Notes under the pieces: generated by a model
The model's input: only the letters and a program-made list of their open reading frames with translations
Databases searched by the model: none
What the model was told of the DNA's origin: nothing
Source of the DNA: JANQGH01 sp039030175
Lineage (GTDB): Bacteria > Pseudomonadota > Alphaproteobacteria > DSM-16000 > Inquilinaceae
Direction: 5' to 3'
DNA length: 6,805 nt
Assembly: GCA_039030175.1 (NCBI GenBank)
Contig: JBCCER010000219.1
Span: forward strand, 1-6,805
In this document: positions 1 to 5,772 of the stretch, piece by piece
How positions within the stretch are numbered: the first letter of the stretch is position 1
Layout: every line of letters starts with the position of its first letter
Translations under genes and position numbers: made by a program

Positions 1-80
1 TTCATAACGAGATCATCGAACTCGTGCCTGGGGCAGAGGCAGGAAAAGCTATTCTCAAGGGCGTATCAGAGGGTTGGTAG
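1..80 (+). CDS. 3' end of an unidentified protein gene (partial)
   Basis: Reading from base 3, the plus strand is open for 25 codons and ends in TAG at 78-80. The tail contains the stretch NEIIELVPGAEAGKAILKG, which has a normal bacterial composition of alternating hydrophobic and charged residues that would suit a C-terminal helix. The other two plus frames look less protein-like: one has a stop almost at once, and the other is rich in Ser, Arg and Cys. Most of the gene lies outside the window, so the family cannot be named. No hairpin terminator was seen just after the stop. The call rests only on frame and composition. Confidence 0.45.
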   Translation, partial: HNEIIELVPGAEAGKAILKGVSEGW

Positions 81-225
81 CTAAGGCCGGTTTGGGGTCA
101 AAGCGCCGGTAGTTCCTCACGCTTGATATGGAGTTGGAGTTGGAACTCTCATTGTGTGGTGTGCTGGGCTGGGAAGCATTGGTTCGGCACGCCTGTGTAT
201 GGCGCTTCAGGTCTGGCCTGTGAAC

Positions 226-405
226 TCAGTATCGGCCTGGACGTTTCATGACCCTACGGAGCCCAGCAGCCAAGAAACTATCATTGTTGTTGCCTACCTC
301 TTTTCCGATCATGCGGAGGATCAGATCCCTATTTGCGTCTACATCCACCGCGAGGTTCTTCATTTCATCGGGGTCGGTCTGACCCGCCCCGTTTGATTGG
401 TCCAT
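226..405 (-). CDS. Small hypothetical protein, possibly the tail of a broken gene
   Basis: The minus strand encodes a 59-residue protein beginning MDQSNGAGQTDPDEMKNL and ending VMKRPGRY, with TGA at 226-228. Composition is protein-like: an acidic N-terminal third, a hydrophobic-charged middle (NRDLILRMIGKE) and a basic C-terminus. The ATG at 403-405 has no good Shine-Dalgarno site. The same frame stays open upstream to a TGA at 457-459, adding the equally protein-like KYDPKLPVGLFLDIR but no ATG, GTG or TTG start. This suggests either a short gene starting at 405 or the C-terminal remnant of a longer gene disrupted near repeat copy A, which starts 49 bp beyond that stop. Family not recognised. 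Confidence 0.4.
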   Translation of the reverse strand: MDQSNGAGQTDPDEMKNLAVDVDANRDLILRMIGKEVGNNNDSFLAAGLRRVMKRPGRY

Positions 406-507
406 CCTGATGTCCAGGAAGAGACCTACTGGCAGCTTCGGGTCATACTTGCGCCTTCAAATCGGTTAGGATCGTCGCATCTGCGACACCGCTTGAAGGT
501 CGCAATC

Positions 508-584
508 GGGCTCAATGCTGCCGTTAACGCTCTTGTTAATGGTTCCAAATCCGCGAGCCGGCCAATGCCGGCAACGCGGACAAT
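508..584 (+). repeat. Dispersed direct repeat, copy A (77 bp)
   Basis: Copy A begins GGGCTCAATGCTGCCGTTAA and ends GCGGACAAT. By eye it matches copy C (6729-6805) at 69 of 77 positions without gaps. Two inverted repeats lie inside it. CCGTTAAC and GTTAATGG flank a 6-nt GCTCTT loop, with one G-T wobble. GCCGGC-CAAT-GCCGGC lies at 557-572. It falls in the gene-poor spacer downstream of the minus-strand gene at 753-1013. Confidence 0.85.
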
Positions 585-752
585 CCTGGCTTTTGCCTAT
601 GCTTCGGAGAGTGCCGCCTTGAAGAGTATCGTTTCGATCTATCGAGTCAGACGACTGCACTTTTTGAGAAGCCGACATAGGGCCGGCTTCCCATCACGAG
701 ACGACAACGCAGCCGGGCAGTACGGTGATGCTGCCGGCCGTTTCAGCGACCT

Positions 753-1013
753 TTAGGCTTCCACCATGAAGACAATCGTGTCGGCGTGCACCCCGTCATG
801 CTTCATGGCTGCTTCGCCGATCGGGCCGTTATTGATCTCAAGAAATTTGTCCAGATCGCGGATGGTGGCGGACAGGCCGACCTTGTTGGGCTCCGTCGGG
901 TCGACGAATGTCACCATGTCCGTGGCGACATCCTTAAAGATTTCGTGGCGCTTGGAGGACGAAAGCCAATGGTCGACATCGTCCACGTCGTGCATTGCGA
1001 TTATTCTGGGCAT
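753..1013 (-). CDS. Small conserved-type hypothetical protein (86 aa)
   Basis: The protein is 86 residues, begins MPRIIAMHDVDDVDHWL and ends DTIVFMVEA. Its start is well supported: AGGAG at 1022-1026 lies 8 nt before the ATG at 1011-1013, and it ends at TAA. The pattern of a short beta-strand (PRIIAMHDV), a helix with a conserved-looking Trp, a central strand (KVGLSATIRDLDKF), a helix and a last strand (TIVFMVEA) resembles small ferredoxin-like or dimeric alpha/beta-barrel proteins. That fold assignment is inference, and no catalytic motif is visible. There is no signal peptide or membrane segment, so it is probably cytoplasmic. It diverges from the LysR gene at 1174 across 160 bp and is therefore the obvious candidate target of that regulator. 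Function unknown. Confidence 0.85.
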   Translation of the reverse strand: MPRIIAMHDVDDVDHWLSSSKRHEIFKDVATDMVTFVDPTEPNKVGLSATIRDLDKFLEINNGPIGEAAMKHDGVHADTIVFMVEA

Positions 1014-1173
1014 GGGTCTGGCTCCTGTTTTCGGCTCAAGTTTGTGCGCGGATTGGCGCGGCTAGTGCGGGCACGGCCGTGAATCTCCTGCATTTAGCGA
1101 TTGCGTTTCGGCCGACCTGACGGCGACTATGCGCGAGATTTCGCGCTTATCCAGCGAATAACTTTCAGGCGAC
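1014..1173. promoter_or_regulatory. Divergent promoter region with candidate LysR operator
   Basis: This 160-bp gap separates a minus-strand gene from a divergent LysR gene and must carry promoters for both. Two dyads stand out. TTAT-N7-ATAA at 1147-1161 contains the T-N11-A spacing typical of LysR-type binding sites (T1148 to A1160) and ends 12 bp before the LysR start, which fits autoregulation. GCGCGA-GATT-TCGCGC at 1131-1146 is a perfect 6-bp inverted repeat directly next to it. Promoter hexamers are weak: TTGCGT at 1101-1106 could be a -35, with GACTAT at 1125-1130 as a poor -10. Operator function is inferred from position and pattern only. Confidence 0.4.
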
Positions 1174-2139
1174 ATGAACGAAATTCAGATTAGAAACCTC
1201 GACCTGAACCTGCTGCTGGTGTTTCGGGAGCTGATGGACGAGGGCAGTGTGAACCGGGCGGCTGAGCGGCTTGGCCGAACGCCGTCCGCCGTCAGTCACG
1301 CCCTAGGCCGGTTGCGCGAACAGTTAGGGGACCCGTTGCTGGTTCGCAGTGGCGGTATCATGAAACCCAGCCCGCGGGCGGAGGCACTTTATCGCGAAAT
1401 CCGCCCCATCCTGTCGCAGATCGAACGCGTTGTGCAGGCGCCGGCGCCTTTCGACCCTGCCACCAGCAACCGGACGTTTCGGTTGGCGGGCCCAGCGGTG
1501 GATTGCGTCGCGGCCGGTGTGATCGCGCGGATGCATCGCGAGGCGCCAGGAACCGCCCTCGCCTGGCAGCCTTACGCCAAGGACACGATCGCCCAGATCA
1601 TCGGCGGCGATTTGGATATCGCATTTGGAAACGCGAACTTCCCCCTTCCAGAGGGGCTGGAGGCGCAAACGCTGAAACCCATGAAGCGCTATGTTCTGTC
1701 GCGGCGCGGTCATCCGGCGACCAATGATTGGAGCGTCGAAAGCTGGATGCGCTGGCCCCATGTCGTCGTGCGGATTCCAGCCGCGATCCATGGCACGGTC
1801 GAAGAGTATCTCGCCAATCTCGGTTTGGAACGGCGCATCGGGCTCCATAGCGCGAGCTGGTCCGGCATACCGCGCGCGTTGAACGGCACGGACATGCTGG
1901 GCAACTTCATTGCCCTAACCCTTTTGGAAGGCGCCGAAGGTGAGGAACTGCAGGTTCTCGAACCCCCTGAACCCATGCCCGACCTGATTTTCCGCGTTAT
2001 GTGGAATGCGGAGCTAGACGCCGATCCAGCCCTCGTTTGGCTGCGCGGCATCGTCCTGAAGACGTTCGATGATCTGATGGCGGAAGCCGAGCAAAAACTG
2101 GCCGAGCGCGTCATTATCATGCCGCGATCCAGCGGCTGA
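1174..2139 (+). CDS. LysR-type transcriptional regulator, NodD/LinR-like
   Basis: This 321-residue protein has the usual LysR length and layout. An N-terminal winged helix-turn-helix covers about residues 8-67, with the recognition region AAERLGRTPSAVSHALGRL near 29-47 followed by LGDPLLVR. A linker helix leads into a periplasmic-binding-protein-like effector domain from about 93 to 300. The N-terminal NLDLNLLLVFRELMDEGSVNRAA resembles the NodD/LinR/PcpR-like branch, which often senses aromatic or flavonoid-type compounds; the effector here cannot be read. ATG at 1174 is chosen because the LysR domain starts directly after it, although only a weak AGG precedes it. The divergent gene at 753-1013 is the likely target. 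The CBS gene 128 bp downstream may or may not be co-transcribed. Confidence 0.93.
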   Translation: MNEIQIRNLDLNLLLVFRELMDEGSVNRAAERLGRTPSAVSHALGRLREQLGDPLLVRSGGIMKPSPRAEALYREIRPILSQIERVVQAPAPFDPATSNRTFRLAGPAVDCVAAGVIARMHREAPGTALAWQPYAKDTIAQIIGGDLDIAFGNANFPLPEGLEAQTLKPMKRYVLSRRGHPATNDWSVESWMRWPHVVVRIPAAIHGTVEEYLANLGLERRIGLHSASWSGIPRALNGTDMLGNFIALTLLEGAEGEELQVLEPPEPMPDLIFRVMWNAELDADPALVWLRGIVLKTFDDLMAEAEQKLAERVIIMPRSSG

Positions 2140-2267
2140 ACCCCTCTGCTTTACGCGAGGTCGGAGAGTGGATTTCGACATCGCGCACGCGGCGGCGCAG
2201 ACAAGGCAAGAAGTTTTGGCTAATCTGCTGTGCGGATCATCAGGACACGGTCCACGAGAGGAAATCG

Positions 2268-2714
2268 ATGATCAAAGTAGAAAGCGTTCTGGCCCGGAAA
2301 ACTGGTCCCCTAATCCGTGTTCGTTCCGGCGACATGGTCGTCGAAGCTTTGCGCCAGATGCGCGATAACATGGTTCGGGCGGTGCTGGTAATCGACGACG
2401 GCGTGCTGGTCGGTATCGTGACACTTGGTGACTGCGCCATCAAAGTGCTGCTGCCCGGGAACGATGCGAAGCAGACGCCGGTGGATCAAGTGATGACCGG
2501 CAACCCCCTGGTGACGGTCACGCCGAACGAACCGCTGGAAGCCTGCTTGGCGATGATGGCCGAGCGCGGTTATCGCCATCTGCCGGTGCTGGACGCGGGT
2601 AAGGTTGTGGGCGTGATCTCGCTCGGAGAGGTCGTTAGGGAAATCGTCCAGGATTTGAAGCTAAACATGAACGACCTGCTGGGCTACGTCATGGCGGATG
2701 GTCCCGGGGGCTGA
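2268..2714 (+). CDS. CBS-domain pair (Bateman module) protein
   Basis: The protein is 148 residues and consists almost entirely of two CBS domains. CBS1 spans about residues 13-63 and ends with the typical GIVTLGDCAIKV. CBS2 spans about 72-130, opening with VDQVMT and containing YRHLPVLD and GVISLGEVVRE. Paired CBS domains form a Bateman module that usually binds adenosine nucleotides (AMP, ATP, SAM) and regulates a partner; with no fused enzyme or transporter, this is a stand-alone sensor of unknown partner. AGAGGA at 2257-2262 lies 5 nt before the ATG, so the start is firm. It has no signal peptide or membrane segment. It follows the LysR gene by 128 bp with no clear terminator between them. 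A role in energy or redox sensing is inference. Confidence 0.93.
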   Translation: MIKVESVLARKTGPLIRVRSGDMVVEALRQMRDNMVRAVLVIDDGVLVGIVTLGDCAIKVLLPGNDAKQTPVDQVMTGNPLVTVTPNEPLEACLAMMAERGYRHLPVLDAGKVVGVISLGEVVREIVQDLKLNMNDLLGYVMADGPGG

Positions 2715-3074
2715 AAGGCGAACCGCGATGCCGTCTCCCCCGTCCGCGATCCTGCGGCGGCCAGCAATGTGTGAGGCGGACGCCACGACCGCCCGCTTCA
2801 CTGCCGTGGAATCCCATCCGCTAGTCAAGTGACCTGTTGAGAAAGGTCCGTTGGTGCCGCTTATCGGATCTTGACTATCAGGTGAGGTGCGTTTGCTTTG
2901 GGTTCAAAGCGGCGACGGGATTTGCCAACGGTCTGGGCCGTCACGGTTAGACTGGAGGACCGGCGAAAGAGGGGATGGGTGCGGGATGGCGGGCCGCGCC
3001 GCCTGCGCCAACGAAGCGGATGCCGGATGAAGGTGTTGCTGCGATGTGTCTCGGATTGCGTCGAGCCGAAGTCC
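2715..3074. other. 360-bp spacer between convergent genes, no confident gene
   Basis: This stretch separates the plus-strand CBS gene from the minus-strand ABM-like gene and therefore contains both 3' ends. I see no strong hairpin-plus-T-run terminator. TAGTCAAG (2822-2829) and CTTGACTA (2870-2877) form an 8-bp inverted repeat 40 bp apart, which is within chance expectation. A minus-strand frame ending in TAA at 2861-2863 has a protein-like tail (VGKSRRRFEPKANAPHL followed by IVKIR), but the sequence upstream in that frame is rich in Arg, Ser and Pro. It could be a decayed gene end and is not called as a gene. Confidence 0.55.
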
Positions 3075-3425
3075 CTATTGTTCGCGGTCCAGCGCAACGC
3101 ACCAACCTTTTCCAACATCGATATGGCGGATGGAGCACTCCTCGATCAAGGCATCGTAGCCGGGAGGAAGAAAAGCCGTCTGCCACGCGTCGCCAAAACG
3201 CGTCTTCACGGCCTCCAGGTCTTGCCAAACTGAGGCGAAGACGACGTAGTCTTCGTCTGAGACGAGGCCCTTGCCGTAGAAGTAGCCTCTGTTTCCGGGC
3301 TCTTCGTGAACCACGTCGGCTGATGTGGTTGCGAACTTCTCCATCAATTCCGGGGCCCGGCCGGGTTTTGCCTTAACCTGGAACAATCGAATAACGGGTC
3401 CGCCGGAAAAGTCTTCGTTTGGCAT
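3075..3425 (-). CDS. ABM-like dimeric alpha/beta-barrel protein
   Basis: The 116-residue protein has a beta strand (VIRLFQVKAKPGRA, about 11-24), a helix (ELMEKFATTSADVVHEEPG), a strand (GYFYGKGL), a strand (DYVVFASVWQDLEAVKTRFG, 59-78) and a C-terminal strand with H101 and W108. Order and length fit antibiotic-biosynthesis-monooxygenase-like (ABM/EthD-type) ferredoxin-fold proteins, which act as small oxygenases, isomerases or binding proteins; the family assignment is from fold pattern only. AGGAGG at 3433-3438 lies 7 nt before the ATG, an excellent start. It lies 62 bp downstream of the isomerase-like gene on the same strand, so the two probably form an operon and may act on the same substrate. 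Substrate unknown. Soluble, with no export signal. Confidence 0.85.
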   Translation of the reverse strand: MPNEDFSGGPVIRLFQVKAKPGRAPELMEKFATTSADVVHEEPGNRGYFYGKGLVSDEDYVVFASVWQDLEAVKTRFGDAWQTAFLPPGYDALIEECSIRHIDVGKGWCVALDREQ

Positions 3426-3487
3426 GCGGTGTCCTCCTGGGCCTACATTTCACGGACAGCCATGATCCTGAAGCAGGGCATCATGGG

Positions 3488-4084
3488 TCATCGGCTCGTG
3501 GCGGAAGCGTACGCCATGGCGTCCTCCAAACGGTCGTCGCCCCAGAAGAGTTCTTGTCCCACGACAAGGCTTGGAGCGCCAAAGATGCCCAGAGCCCGCG
3601 CTTCTTCCGTCGCGGCGCGCAATTTGGCCTTGGTTTCGTCTTTTTGCGCCAAATCGAACCAATGATCGGGCGCAACACCACACTCTTCAAGCGCGTCGCG
3701 CAGGACGTGGTCATCCGCGATGTCAGCCCCGCGTCCGAATTGTGCAGCGAAGACCGACCGGGCAAAGTCGCCGCACCACGGCTCATCCAGCGCGGCCGTC
3801 ATAATCCGCGCCGCCTTCAGGCCGTTCATGGGAAAAATGGCCGGACGCATGAAGGGCAGACCGAAAGTCGCACACTTCCGCGCCATGTCGCGCCACATAT
3901 AACTGCCCTTAATGGGATCGATGACGAAAGGGGACGTGTCCATACCCCTTTCCCGGAAGATCGGCCCCAACAGAAAGGGGCGCCAAGCAAACGCGACTTG
4001 CGCCTGACGCAAAAGCGGTTCTGCCCGGGCGACCGTAAGGTACGAATACGTGCTGGCGAACTCGAACCAGATTTCCAGCTTCAT
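3488..4084 (-). CDS. 2-hydroxychromene-2-carboxylate isomerase family / kappa-GST-like protein
   Basis: The 198-residue protein matches the DsbA-like thioredoxin fold of HCCA isomerases and kappa-class glutathione transferases in length and motifs. The N-terminal FEFASTYSYL places a Ser at position 11, where the characterised naphthalene-pathway isomerase has its glutathione-activating Ser; no CXXC is present. Later motifs are WRPFLLG (35-41), the FPMN region (84-87), and GIFGAPSLVV (166-175) with the thioredoxin-fold cis-proline at P171, then the conserved WGDDRLE. Known members isomerise 2-hydroxychromene-2-carboxylate in naphthalene breakdown, but many homologues act elsewhere, so the substrate is open. 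AGAGGGA at 4093-4099 lies 8 nt before the ATG. It is first in a likely two-gene operon with the ABM-like gene. Confidence 0.9.
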   Translation of the reverse strand: MKLEIWFEFASTYSYLTVARAEPLLRQAQVAFAWRPFLLGPIFRERGMDTSPFVIDPIKGSYMWRDMARKCATFGLPFMRPAIFPMNGLKAARIMTAALDEPWCGDFARSVFAAQFGRGADIADDHVLRDALEECGVAPDHWFDLAQKDETKAKLRAATEEARALGIFGAPSLVVGQELFWGDDRLEDAMAYASATSR

Positions 4085-4191
4085 GCAGTTGATCCCTCTT
4101 GAAACTTGAACCGCATTGCCTGGTAAGTCGATTTCGGTGACGAGTTGGACGCCGCTGAACCGTATCAGTGCGTGAGAACCATGTCTGCAGC

Positions 4192-4249
4192 GGGCTCCAC
4201 GCTGCCGTTTACGATCTTGTTATTGGCCCCAAATCCTCGAGCCGGCCAA
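4192..4249 (+). repeat. Dispersed direct repeat, copy B (58 bp, truncated)
   Basis: Copy B begins GGGCTCCACGCTGCCGTTTA and ends at GAGCCGGCCAA. By eye it matches the first 58 bases of copy C at 55 positions with no gaps. Similarity stops abruptly after GGCCAA, so the second hairpin (GCCGGC-CAAT-GCCGGC) is lost, and substitutions also break the first hairpin. It has the same orientation as copies A and C and lies between two transcription units. Confidence 0.85.
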
Positions 4250-4297
4250 AGCAGAATTTGCTCGAATGTCCGATCTTGATTTTGAATAAAATTGAGA

Positions 4298-4329
4298 GGA
4301 CGGCGGCGATTTCACTCTATCCGCCGTCC
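4298..4329 (-). terminator. Hairpin terminator of the SDR-DUF4345 operon
   Basis: GGACGGCGG (4298-4306) and CCGCCGTCC (4321-4329) form a perfect 9-bp GC-rich stem around a 14-nt loop. It begins 17 nt past the minus-strand stop codon at 4347-4349. In the minus direction the stem is followed by TCTCAATTTTATT, a short, interrupted T-rich tract. Position and stem strength make this the best intrinsic terminator candidate in the window, although the T-run is imperfect. Confidence 0.75.
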
Positions 4330-4346
4330 ATCTTAAGCAAATCCGA

Positions 4347-4721
4347 TTAAACGGAAATCTGGTAGTAGGCAGAGATCAACACCGCGATGATAACAAGTTC
4401 AACGACCAACGGTGGCAGAACTGCTTTGTCGAACCCGTCCGCCAGAATGCCGACAATGCGCCCAAGAGCCACAACGCTCATAAGGATCGCAACAGCGACA
4501 TAGCCCAGCGTCTGCCCTGTGGTCAGACCGATCGCCAGCAAAGCAACCGAGGACAGAAACAGCCCGCCGATCACTGAACGGATCGTGCTGAGACCGGGTG
4601 TTCCCACCGGCTCGACGCCAAAGTTGGCGACCATGCGTCGGGGTGCAAACATCGACATAATGCCGAGGCCCGTCAGCATGAGGGCCGCAAGAATGACAAG
4701 AATGTTCAGTGTGATTTCCAT
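4347..4721 (-). CDS. DUF4345-like small integral membrane protein
   Basis: The 124-residue protein is strongly hydrophobic, with four predicted membrane helices at about residues 3-25, 48-67, 71-92 and 102-119. Conserved-looking polar points between them are APRRM (26-30), GLSTIRSVIGG (43-53) and ALGRIVGILADG (85-96). Size, helix count and these motifs fit the DUF4345 family of inner-membrane proteins, whose function is unknown. AAGGAG (4729-4734) lies 7 nt before the ATG. Its start is only 17 bp past the SDR stop codon, with the Shine-Dalgarno site inside that gap, so the two are almost certainly one transcript, ended by the hairpin at 4298-4329. Pairing with an oxidoreductase suggests a membrane-linked redox role, which is inference. 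Confidence 0.87.
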   Translation of the reverse strand: MEITLNILVILAALMLTGLGIMSMFAPRRMVANFGVEPVGTPGLSTIRSVIGGLFLSSVALLAIGLTTGQTLGYVAVAILMSVVALGRIVGILADGFDKAVLPPLVVELVIIAVLISAYYQISV

Positions 4722-4738
4722 TTTATTTCTCCTTTGAA

Positions 4739-5662
4739 TCAGGCGAACTGGCGCAGCGCCTGGTTGGCGTTGTCCTGAGTGGAAATGTTGGACAGAGCCC
4801 CATCAATGCTGGCCTGATCCACCACAGGCCCCGTGGGATACCCCGTTTGACTTGCATAGAAGTGGCCGGTCTTGAATTCGGGGTTGAGTAGCCCGTCCAG
4901 ATACCGTTTTGCCCCGGCTTCAACACTGTGCATCATCCCGAACAGGGGCATCAGCACCCCGCCTACATGTTTGAAGACGATTCGTTTCATAAGTGGCAGA
5001 TCGTCAAATCCAGCAGTACCGGCAGTGCCGCCCGGGCTCATGGTGACGAAACGGATATGCGGGTGCTGACGCGCCATCGCCCCCATCCACAGGGTCGCTG
5101 TCAACTTGGCATAGCCGTAGGTTTGCATCGGATCGCCTGCGGAGCCAAACTTGCTGCCATCGGCAATTGACCTGAACTCGTCCACGGTTCCTTCGGACAG
5201 GTCGGGGCGATGCATACCCATTTTAGGAATACCTCGAGCAGCCTCCGACCCAGCATAGAGGATTGTGGAGGTCACCAACTGGCGCTCCAATAGCGCGTCC
5301 ACCAGCACCACATGGCCCAAAACGTTGGTGGCGAAGATGTTGGTCACGCCCTCGCTGGTTAGCCTGTTTGGATGTCGTCCACCTGTGCCACCAGCGTTCA
5401 GTATAACGGCATCGATTGGCGTGGAGAGTTCAGCCACAGCGGCACGAACCGAGGCTGGGTCGGTAACGTCCATCAGGACAATTTCAAAGATCTTGTGCCC
5501 GGTCTCACGCTCCAGCGCCGTTCGGGCGGCTTCAGCCTTGGATTGGTTGCGGCAGGCAAGATAAATTTTGGCAATGCCTGTCTGGAGCGCAAGCTGCCGT
5601 GCCGCCTCGCGGCCCAGCCCGGCGTTTGCACCGGTAATCAATACAGATTGGATCTGGTTCAT
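4739..5662 (-). CDS. Short-chain dehydrogenase/reductase (SDR family)
   Basis: This is a 307-residue NAD(P)-dependent oxidoreductase with a Rossmann fold. The cofactor motif TGANAGLG lies at 10-17, and R38 in the ACRN stretch after strand 2 hints at NADP(H). D65 (MDVTD) contacts adenine in the family. NAG is at 89-91, and the catalytic set N113, S139, Y182 and K186 (YGYAK) is complete. SPGG follows at 209-212. Length and the TGANAGLG start resemble retinol-dehydrogenase/protochlorophyllide-reductase-like SDRs; the substrate cannot be read. The frame is open to an ATG at 5767, but the ATG at 5660-5662 is preferred: AAGGAA at 5671-5676 lies 8 nt upstream, and the SDR fold begins directly after it. 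First gene of an operon with the DUF4345-like gene, divergent from a LysR regulator. Confidence 0.94.
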   Translation of the reverse strand: MNQIQSVLITGANAGLGREAARQLALQTGIAKIYLACRNQSKAEAARTALERETGHKIFEIVLMDVTDPASVRAAVAELSTPIDAVILNAGGTGGRHPNRLTSEGVTNIFATNVLGHVVLVDALLERQLVTSTILYAGSEAARGIPKMGMHRPDLSEGTVDEFRSIADGSKFGSAGDPMQTYGYAKLTATLWMGAMARQHPHIRFVTMSPGGTAGTAGFDDLPLMKRIVFKHVGGVLMPLFGMMHSVEAGAKRYLDGLLNPEFKTGHFYASQTGYPTGPVVDQASIDGALSNISTQDNANQALRQFA

Positions 5663-5772
5663 GGGGTGGTTTCCTTGGGTTCGTGTTAGTGAGCCCAAGA
5701 TAGAGTGGGCAATATTTGAACTGTAGATAGGTATTTGTGGACACGGTGCTTCAAAAATGAAACACATAGGCC
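5663..5772. promoter_or_regulatory. Divergent promoter region with candidate LysR operators
   Basis: This 110-bp gap lies between the SDR operon and the LysR gene. TAT-N11-ATA at 5713-5729 fits the T-N11-A LysR dyad. Further ATA/TAT triplets at 5700-5702 and 5732-5734 could belong to neighbouring recognition and activation sites. TTCA-AAAA-TGAA at 5750-5761 is a second small dyad close to the LysR start. CTTGGG (5674-5679) and CCCAAG (5694-5699) form an inverted repeat overlapping the SDR Shine-Dalgarno site. No strong -35/-10 pair is visible on either strand, consistent with an activator-dependent promoter. Operator roles are inferred. Confidence 0.45.

Larger units (their letters stand above)
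81..752. other. Gene-poor spacer with repeat, palindromes and a possible gene remnant
   Basis: This 672-bp stretch has no convincing full-length gene. It holds a short minus-strand frame (226-405), repeat copy A (508-584) and several small dyads. The dyads are GTCGCA-TC-TGCGAC at 474-487, GAAGCCG/CGGCTTC arms at 668-674 and 684-690, and CCGGGCAG/CTGCCGG arms with one bulge at 713-720 and 731-737. The longer open frames on the plus strand here read as low-quality translations and partly run through the repeat, so they were not called. The minus-strand dyads downstream of the 753-1013 gene lack a T-run, so none is called as its terminator. Confidence 0.6.
4085..4346. promoter_or_regulatory. Spacer with upstream region of the isomerase operon
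   Basis: This 262-bp gap between two minus-strand transcription units holds, from right to left, the terminator of the upstream pair (4298-4329), repeat copy B (4192-4249), and about 100 bp that should carry the isomerase operon promoter (4085-4190). I could not pick convincing -35 and -10 hexamers. The short open frames here are not credible genes. Confidence 0.4.

Noticed and set aside
466..678. Minus-strand 70-codon open frame spanning repeat copy A
   Set aside because: Half of it is a translation of the repeat itself, and it has no convincing ribosome site. It is likely to recur wherever the repeat occurs and is not evidence for a gene.
668..690. GAAGCCG/CGGCTTC hairpin as terminator of the 753-1013 gene
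   Set aside because: It lies over 60 bp past the stop codon, and the minus strand after the stem is TCAAAAAG rather than a T-run.
397..756. Plus-strand 119-codon open frame
   Set aside because: It has no ribosome site, runs straight through repeat copy A, and its Arg/Ser/Ala-rich translation looks like non-coding sequence; the opposite strand at 226-456 reads better.
2820..2879. TAGTCAAG/CTTGACTA as terminal inverted repeats of a tiny mobile element
   Set aside because: 8-bp arms 40 bp apart are expected by chance several times in a window of this size, and no target-site duplication was seen.
91..2918. Similar stretches TTTGGGGTCAAAGCG (91-105) and TTTGGGTTCAAAGCG (2897-2911), both next to possible gene ends
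   Set aside because: One or two mismatches over about 17 bases between two places is close to chance expectation for this length, and the similarity does not extend on either side.
4739..5767. Longer SDR start at 5767, giving 342 residues
   Set aside because: The extra 35 residues are not SDR-like, would overlap most of the divergent promoter region, and lack the good ribosome site seen before the 5662 start.
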